A stretch of DNA of 64,000 bases from Dyella sp. BiH032. GTDB taxonomy: Bacteria; Pseudomonadota; Gammaproteobacteria; Xanthomonadales; Rhodanobacteraceae. Below the pieces are notes generated by a model. The model was given only the letters and a program-made list of their open reading frames with translations, searched no databases and was not told where the DNA came from. This document shows positions 59,321 to 64,000 of the stretch, in pieces. The number at the start of each line of letters is the position of its first letter. Position 1 is the first letter of the stretch. The position numbers and the translations under genes were made by a program. The stretch covers positions 3,348,001 to 3,412,000 of the forward strand of contig NZ_CP134867.1 of assembly GCF_031954525.1 (NCBI RefSeq). Direction: 5' to 3'.

Positions 59321-60133
59321 ATGCCCGTATCCCTTCCGCGCTGGTGCATCGTGATCCCCTGCCACAACGAGGAACGCGCCATCGGCGGCGTGCTCGCGGA
59401 CGCCAGTCGCCTCGGCGTGCCGGTCTATGTGGTGGACGACGGCTCGACCGATGCCACGCCCAAGATCATCGCGCGCCATCACGGCGTCACGCTGCTCCGC
59501 CACGACGAGCGCCGCGGCAAGGGCGAAGCCCTGCGCACCGGCCTGCGCGCGGCCCGCAAAGCCGGGTTCGAAGCCGTGCTGACCATGGACGGTGATGGCC
59601 AGCACCAGGTGGCCGACGTGCCGTACATGCTCGCGGCGGCGCGACGCCATCCGGGTGCCCTGGTGATTGGTGCACGCCTGCTCGATACCGAGCGCCAGCC
59701 CCGTGCGCGGCACCTCGCCAACCGCGTCGCCGACTGGGGCATTTCCTGGGCCTGCGCGCGCGGCATCGCGGACACGCAGAGCGGCCAGCGCTGGTATCCG
59801 GCGTCGGTCATGGCTTTGGCCGACACCGCGACCAATGGTTTCGCCTACGAGGCATCGCTGCTGATCCGCGCCTGCCGCGAACTCGGCACCGACGTGGTCT
59901 CGGTGCCGATTCCCGCGCGCTACGGCGCGCAATTCCGGCGCAGTTATTTCCGCCCGCTGCTGGACGTCGCCCGCATCACCTGGAGTACCTCGAGCCACCT
60001 GCTGCGCCACGGGCACCTGCGGGAAAGCTACCGCCTGGCCAAGGAGCGCCTGCCGTGCGTGGAGCACCATCGCGTCCACATGCACATGGAGGATGGCCCG
60101 CTCAGCGCCGACCTTCGCGCGGGCCACGGTTGA
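59321..60133 (+). CDS. family 2 glycosyltransferase
   Basis: This 270-residue GT-A fold enzyme of the dolichyl-phosphate-mannose-synthase-like group starts RWCIVIPCHNEERAIGGVL. It has VYVVDDGSTDATPKI, GKGEALRTGLRAA and the metal-binding LTMDGDGQHQVAD. The acceptor part is IADTQSGQRWYPASVM and IPARYGAQFRRSYF. It has no membrane helices, so it probably works on the cytoplasmic face with a lipid or glycan acceptor. AGGAG precedes the ATG. Its last 32 bp overlap the convergent isochorismatase-like gene. Confidence 0.87.
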   Translation: MPVSLPRWCIVIPCHNEERAIGGVLADASRLGVPVYVVDDGSTDATPKIIARHHGVTLLRHDERRGKGEALRTGLRAARKAGFEAVLTMDGDGQHQVADVPYMLAAARRHPGALVIGARLLDTERQPRARHLANRVADWGISWACARGIADTQSGQRWYPASVMALADTATNGFAYEASLLIRACRELGTDVVSVPIPARYGAQFRRSYFRPLLDVARITWSTSSHLLRHGHLRESYRLAKERLPCVEHHRVHMHMEDGPLSADLRAGHG

Positions 60134-60680
60134 CCAGCTCCCCGACGCTGGGCGTGGCGACACCCAGCGCTTCGCCCAGATGCTCCAGCGCGCGGCGGTT
60201 GCGCGCATCCGTCTGGCTGGCGATGGCGTCGCGGGCCACCACCACCTTGTAGCCGTGCACGTGGGCGTCCATGGCCGTGCTGAGCACGCAGGCGTCGCCC
60301 GCGATGCCGGCGAGGATCAGCTCTTCCGTCAGCAGATGCTCCAGTAGCGCCGGCAGCTGGGTGCGATAGAACGCGGAATGACGCGACTTGAGCAGGCGCA
60401 CGTCCTGGTGCGAGGGCATCAACGCATCGGCGGCCTCGCGCGAAACCGGATGGCCCACTTCGCGCGTGTAGGCGATCACTCCGGTGAGGTCTTCGTGCCA
60501 GCAGTCGAAGTTGTCGTTGACGTAGATCACCGGCACGCCCCAGCCGCGGCAGTGCTCGCGCAGCAACGCGATCGAAGGGATCGCCCGCCGGAAACGCTCG
60601 GCCAGCTCGACACCGCCTTCGAAGCGAAAGTCGTTGAAGACGTCGACGATGAGCAGCGCCTGGCGGTGCGGCTGAACCAT
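60102..60680 (-). CDS. isochorismatase-like cysteine hydrolase
   Basis: This 192-residue cytoplasmic hydrolase has the family triad: Asp13 in ALLIVDVFNDF, Lys98 in VRLLKSRHSAFY and Cys131 in AGIAGDACVLSTAMDAH. Family members act as nicotinamidases, isochorismatases or amide hydrolases, and the substrate is not evident. The ATG at 60680 has GGAG upstream; the longer open frame lacks a ribosome site. The 3' ends of this gene and the glycosyltransferase gene overlap tail to tail. Confidence 0.87.
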   Translation of the reverse strand: MVQPHRQALLIVDVFNDFRFEGGVELAERFRRAIPSIALLREHCRGWGVPVIYVNDNFDCWHEDLTGVIAYTREVGHPVSREAADALMPSHQDVRLLKSRHSAFYRTQLPALLEHLLTEELILAGIAGDACVLSTAMDAHVHGYKVVVARDAIASQTDARNRRALEHLGEALGVATPSVGELVNRGPREGRR

Positions 60681-60840
60681 GGAGGCTCCACGGGCTGGCG
60701 GTGGCCGCACGTTGGCACCGCGGCGATCAAAGCCGCGTGGAGAGGCCAGGCGGCGGACCGCCGGCCGGCTTGATCCAGGTCAAATCGCCGGGGCGGACGG
60801 GGACTAGCATGCCCTGCATGAGCCGACGGAGGGGTGGGCC

Positions 60841-61134
60841 ATGCAGACGGGCGAAATCGCGTACTTCCTGGTGTGGCTGGTGCTGGCCGTCTTCATGTCC
60901 GGCTACGGCGTCGGCGCGCGCACTACCCGGCGCCAGCGCGCCCTGGTGCCGCGTGGGCCGACCAAGGCGGTGGACCCGGTCTGCGGCCGCGCGGTCGGCA
61001 TGCCGTCGGCGCATTTCTGCATCCATCGCGGCGAGGCTTACTACTTTTGCTCGAACGCGTGCAGGCACGCCTTCGAGACTCGGCCGGCCTCGTTCCTCGC
61101 CCGCGAGCCGCATTCCCATGCCTATCTCTCGTAA
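60841..61134 (+). CDS. membrane-anchored YHS domain protein
   Basis: This 97-residue protein has one N-terminal membrane helix (IAYFLVWLVLAVFMSGYGVG) and a C-terminal YHS domain (VDPVCGRAVG, AYYFCSNACRHAFETRP) with four Cys for metal binding. YHS domains occur in heavy-metal transport and handling proteins. It overlaps the next small membrane protein gene by 17 bp, and the pair faces a chromate-type transporter gene. A metal-related role is likely but unproven. Confidence 0.8.
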   Translation: MQTGEIAYFLVWLVLAVFMSGYGVGARTTRRQRALVPRGPTKAVDPVCGRAVGMPSAHFCIHRGEAYYFCSNACRHAFETRPASFLAREPHSHAYLS

Positions 61135-61414
61135 GGCGGACGAGACCCCTGCCGCGCGCACGCTGCCGGTGTTCGCGCTCGGCATGGCGCTGAGTCTGTT
61201 CCTGGAAATCGCCTACCTGCTGTGCGTCGCCGGCTGGTATGCCTTTCCCGACCTGCCGATCGAACACACCGCGCTGGGCATCTTCCTGCCCGGCTTCCGC
61301 GAGCTGAACTGGGGCAGCTTCGGGCTCGGCCTGGCGGAGAGCTTCGTGTGGGGCTGGTTCGTCGCGCTGACGTTCGGGCCGCTGTACAACTATTTCGCCA
61401 ACCGCTGGCCGTAG
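61118..61414 (+). CDS. small membrane protein (DUF5676-like)
   Basis: This 98-residue protein has two hydrophobic segments (LPVFALGMALSLFLEIAYLL and FGLGLAESFVWGWFVALTFG). Between them is a loop with FPDLPIEHTALGIFLPGF, which resembles the DUF5676 family often encoded beside metal-transport genes. It starts inside the YHS gene and is therefore co-translated. The function is unknown. Confidence 0.75.
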   Translation: MPISRKADETPAARTLPVFALGMALSLFLEIAYLLCVAGWYAFPDLPIEHTALGIFLPGFRELNWGSFGLGLAESFVWGWFVALTFGPLYNYFANRWP

Positions 61415-61418
61415 CCGT

Positions 61419-62801
61419 TCAACCGGCGTGGCCGGCGATCCAGGGCAGCACGGCGCCGACCGTTCCCGCGCCCAGCAGCGTCCAGGCCATGCCGATGCGA
61501 AAGTGCAGCATCGCCACGAGCGCCGCTGCCGTCAGCAGCGCCGCACTCACCTGCAGGCTGTCCCAGCGCGGAATCTCCAGCGCCAGCGGGCCGAGGCGCC
61601 ACAGCGACACCGAGCCGAACAGCGTGTGCAGCGCGAACCACACCGAGAGATTCAGGATCACGCCCACGATCGCCGCCGTGATCGCCGACAGCGCCGCGTG
61701 CAGCGCGCGGTTGCCGCGCAGCGCCTCGATGTAGGGCGCGCCGAGGAAGATGAACATGAAGGACGGCGCGAACGTCACCCAGGTGGTGAGCAGCGAGCCG
61801 AGCACGCCGGCCGCCATCGGCGACAACGCGCTTTCGTGCTGATACGCGGCGAGAAAACCGACGAACTGCAGCACCATGATCAGCGGCCCCGGCGTGGTCT
61901 CGGCCAGCGCGAGGCCGTCGAGCATCTGTCCCGGCGTGATCCAGTGGAAGCCTTCCACCGCGCGCTGCGCCACATAGGCCAGCACGGCATACGCGCCGCC
62001 GAACGTCACCACCGAGGTCTGCGCGAAGAACATGCCTTGCCGCGCCAGCAGGCTGCCGCCGCCGAACGCGAACGCCACCAGCGCGATGGGCGCGAGCCAG
62101 AGGACGATACCGACCACCGCGATACGCATCGCGCGCGTGCCCGACGGCCGCACGTGGGCCAACCGCCCCTGCGCCAGCCACCGGTCGACCAGGTACGACG
62201 AGCCGGCGTCGCCCTGCGCATCCGCGTTCGCAGGGAAGAACCGCGGCCACCACCAGCGCCCGGCGAAACCGAACAACCCCGCGGCCATGACGATCAGCGG
62301 GAACGGCACGGCGAAGAAGCGGATCGCGACGAAGGCCACCGCCGCCACCGCCACCATCAACCCGTTCTTGAGCGCCTTCCGTCCGATGCGCAGCACGGCC
62401 TCGACCACCACCGCCAGCACCGCCGCCTTCAACCCGAAGAACACCGCCGCCACCAGCGGCAGCTTGCCGAACAGCGCATACACCACGCTGAGCGCGAGCA
62501 TGGTAAGCACCCCCGGCAAGACGAACAGCAACCCCGCCAACAGGCCGCCGATGGTCCGGTGCAGCAACCATCCCACATAAATCGCCAACTGCGTCGCCTC
62601 CGGCCCCGGCAGCAACATGCAGTAGTTGAGCGCATGGAGAAAACGCGCATCGCTGATCCACCGCCGTTTCTCCACCAACTCCCTATGCATCACCGCGATC
62701 TGCCCCGCGGGGCCACCGAAACTGAGCAGTCCGATCTTCGCCCAGACGCGAATGGCTTCGCGGAACGGGAGAGCGTCGGTGGGAGGCGGGGTGGGGTCCA
62801 C
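61419..62801 (-). CDS. chrA: two-domain chromate transporter (CHR family)
   Basis: This 460-residue inner membrane protein is of the long ChrA type. The N-terminal CHR domain has RVWAKIGLLSFGGPAGQIAV and LPGPEATQLAIYVGWLLHRT. The C-terminal CHR domain has FFAQTSVVTFGGAYAVLAYV and LAETTPGPLIMVLQFVGFLA. The paired FGGP/FGGA and PGP motifs mark the two homologous halves. It exports chromate by proton motive force, though some members carry other anions. The start is a GTG with AAGGAT upstream; the longer frame runs into repeat DNA. It is convergent with the YHS pair. Confidence 0.92.
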   Translation of the reverse strand: MDPTPPPTDALPFREAIRVWAKIGLLSFGGPAGQIAVMHRELVEKRRWISDARFLHALNYCMLLPGPEATQLAIYVGWLLHRTIGGLLAGLLFVLPGVLTMLALSVVYALFGKLPLVAAVFFGLKAAVLAVVVEAVLRIGRKALKNGLMVAVAAVAFVAIRFFAVPFPLIVMAAGLFGFAGRWWWPRFFPANADAQGDAGSSYLVDRWLAQGRLAHVRPSGTRAMRIAVVGIVLWLAPIALVAFAFGGGSLLARQGMFFAQTSVVTFGGAYAVLAYVAQRAVEGFHWITPGQMLDGLALAETTPGPLIMVLQFVGFLAAYQHESALSPMAAGVLGSLLTTWVTFAPSFMFIFLGAPYIEALRGNRALHAALSAITAAIVGVILNLSVWFALHTLFGSVSLWRLGPLALEIPRWDSLQVSAALLTAAALVAMLHFRIGMAWTLLGAGTVGAVLPWIAGHAG

Positions 62802-63428
62802 GTGGGGGATCCTTGGAGTGTCGGTGCACGATAGCGGATGTGCGTTGCAGGGGACTTTCGCTGATGGGGCAACAAGCTGCGGCGAGGCAAGCCCCCACCC
62901 CTCATCCCGCCTTCTCCCTGGAGGGGAGAAGGAGAAGTGATGGACCGAGGCGAAAACCAAACAAGAGCGAGCGAAGCGACGCTCCGTAGCGCTCTTGATC
63001 TCCCGGGTTCCCTTCGCGGCGGTGAGGGCTGGACGATCAGGCCCGCGAAGCGGGGCGGGGACAGGGATGTCCCCGCCTTTTCGATCAGGGCAGGATGCCC
63101 TGTCGAAAAGCCCGGCCAGCCCTCAACGCACCCGGAGCAGCGAAGCTGCGGAGGGCGCCGCGCAGGGGGCCCTTCTTCTTGGTTACTTCCTCTTGGGCAA
63201 GCAAGAAGAAGTAACTCGCTCTCCGGCAGGAGAGCGAAACCCTCGCCCCGCACGGGGCGAGACCAGACTGGCGACCACCTCGCGATAACCGAGCCGTGTC
63301 GCCACTGAATTCCGGCCTGCGCTGGAATGACGAACAACAACCCACGCAGCAAACCGCGCCAGCAGCCACCCTTGCTAGCCCCCTCCCCCCCGTGCAAGCT
63401 ATCCCGCTTCACCAACCCCGGAGCCCCC
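62802..63428. other. 627 bp of dispersed repeats, no gene
   Basis: This region contains half of the palindromic repeat (62892-62935) and a series of hairpins. These are GGCGGGGAC/GTCCCCGCC followed by TTTT (about 63055-63079), a CAGGGC/GCCCTG pair inside TTTTCGA/TCGAAAA (about 63078-63109), a 14-bp stem at 63182-63215, and CTCGCCCC/GGGGCGAG (63242-63261). This block is a common interspersed repeat type in Xanthomonadales. Confidence 0.6.
63182..63215. repeat. 14-bp-stem hairpin of a dispersed repeat
   Basis: Arms 63182-63195 and 63202-63215 (GTTACTTC-type) pair with one mismatch around a GGCAAG loop. It belongs to the repeat block before the acidic protein gene. Confidence 0.7.
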
Positions 63429-63713
63429 ATGTCGAACCTCGACAACATCATCCAGATCATGCCCGCCGCCGGCTGGGTCGCCGTCTACGACGAAGGCGGC
63501 GAAGAAAGCGCCCAGGCCATCGTCTGCTTCGCGCTGGTCGAATCCGAAGCCGGTGGCACCCGCCGCCGCAGCGTGCGGCCGCTGTGCGCCGACGGCAAGG
63601 CCATCGTGCTGGCCGACGAGGCGCCGAACTTCCTGCGCGTGGAAGAGCTGGCGACCTTCGAGGAAGACGAAGAAGAGGATGAGGAAGACGAAGAGGAAGA
63701 AGACGAGGAGTAA
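63429..63713 (+). CDS. small protein with a highly acidic tail
   Basis: This 94-residue cytoplasmic protein has an ordered N-terminal part (NIIQIMPAAGWVAVYDEGGE, ALVESEAGGTRRRSVRPL, LADEAPNFLRVEELATF) and then about 20 residues almost entirely Glu and Asp. The ATG at 63429 was chosen because it starts the conserved-looking part. Acidic tails can mimic DNA or act as chaperone-like extensions; no function is assigned. Confidence 0.7.
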   Translation: MSNLDNIIQIMPAAGWVAVYDEGGEESAQAIVCFALVESEAGGTRRRSVRPLCADGKAIVLADEAPNFLRVEELATFEEDEEEDEEDEEEEDEE

Positions 63714-63727
63714 GCCTCCCTTCCCTC

Positions 63728-63749
63728 GCGCGCCGGTCTCCCGGCGCGC
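63728..63749. terminator. hairpin between convergent genes
   Basis: A perfect 9-bp stem GCGCGCCGG/CCGGCGCGC with loop TCTC lies in the 46-bp gap between two convergent genes. It is a likely bidirectional terminator, although without a T-run. Confidence 0.6.
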
Positions 63750-63759
63750 TACGTCCCGC

Positions 63760-64000
63760 TCAGGCCAGCTGGCGTGCAGCCAGCTGGCCTAGTCGTTTCA
63801 GGGCCTGGTCCAGGCGCGGACTCCACGGCAGGCCGCAGCTCAATCGCAGGCAGTCGGCGTAATCGCCGCGCGAAGAAAACAACACCCCCGGCGACGTGCC
63901 GATGCCCTGCGCGAGCGCCGCCTCGAACAAGGCATAACCCTCGCCGCCCTCCGGCAACTGCAGCCACAGCGACAGGCCACCCCGCGGCTCGCTCGCGCGC
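63760..64000 (-). CDS. MocR-type PLP-dependent regulator/aminotransferase, 3' part
   Basis: These are the last 79 codons of a protein continuing beyond the window. SEPRGGLSLWLQLPEG, ALAQGIGTSPGVLFSSRGDY and CLRLSCGLPW form the C-terminal end of the fold-type I aminotransferase domain of GntR/MocR regulators. The Arg in the final CLRLSC strand is the substrate-carboxylate ligand. The DNA-binding half is not visible, so a plain aminotransferase cannot be excluded. Confidence 0.72.
   Translation of the reverse strand, partial: RASEPRGGLSLWLQLPEGGEGYALFEAALAQGIGTSPGVLFSSRGDYADCLRLSCGLPWSPRLDQALKRLGQLAARQLA

Noticed and set aside
62937..63308. A gene in the repeat block before the acidic protein
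   Set aside because: Open frames cross several hairpins of a dispersed repeat and have no protein-like conservation.

Overview
The window is high-GC DNA from a Gram-negative bacterium. It most resembles a Xanthomonadales genome (Rhodanobacteraceae or Xanthomonadaceae, a Dyella/Luteibacter/Frateuria type). The grounds are two large TonB-dependent receptors embedded in glycoside hydrolase operons, an oxidative L-fucose pathway of the kind characterised in Xanthomonas campestris, and dispersed repeats typical of this order. The species assignment is inference.

Region 1 (1-17.6 kb) takes up and burns fucosylated glycans. A minus-strand operon runs glucokinase-family kinase, GH29, GH29, GH18, GH20, TonB-dependent receptor, GH29 (cut by the window edge). 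Diverging from it, a plus-strand operon encodes the oxidative L-fucose route: fucose dehydrogenase (AKR), fuconolactonase, ketodeoxyfuconate dehydrogenase (SDR), diketodeoxyfuconate hydrolase (FAH), fuconate dehydratase and FMN-dependent L-lactate dehydrogenase. The fucose permease (FucP), a fucose/rhamnose mutarotase and an IclR regulator lie 40 kb away (56-58.6 kb) and complete the pathway. An 11-bp motif is shared by the two promoter regions.

Region 2 (17.7-28.3 kb) is mixed. It holds a HicAB-like pair behind a 16-bp palindrome, a PhyH-family gene broken by an in-frame TGA, a lipoprotein, a GH31 lipoprotein with an extra domain inserted in its barrel, secreted proteins of unknown function, a GNAT, an SRPBCC protein and a membrane diguanylate cyclase. 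Around the GNAT gene are three minus-strand elements that look like C-rich-loop small RNAs.

Region 3 (28.5-46.5 kb) handles arabinan/arabinogalactan and galactose. A minus-strand operon (GalM, GH5-like, TonB-dependent receptor, GH43, GH93, GH43) diverges from a plus-strand operon (FadR-type GntR regulator, KDGal kinase, KDPGal aldolase, galactonate dehydratase, sugar dehydrogenase, lactonase, sugar/H+ symporter, GH93-like protein with a ricin-type lectin domain). The plus-strand set makes a De Ley-Doudoroff pathway. A promoter with a perfect FadR-type operator precedes the regulator gene.

Region 4 (46.5-56 kb) has tandem palindromic repeats, a SnoaL-like gene remnant, a BamE/OmpA-like lipoprotein gene and a 2149-residue trimeric autotransporter adhesin with an internal duplication, followed by about 1.5 kb of noncoding DNA.

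Region 5 (58.6-64 kb) has repeat-rich DNA, a family 2 glycosyltransferase, an isochorismatase-like hydrolase, a YHS protein with a small membrane protein, a chromate-type transporter, an acidic small protein and the 3' end of a MocR-type regulator/aminotransferase.
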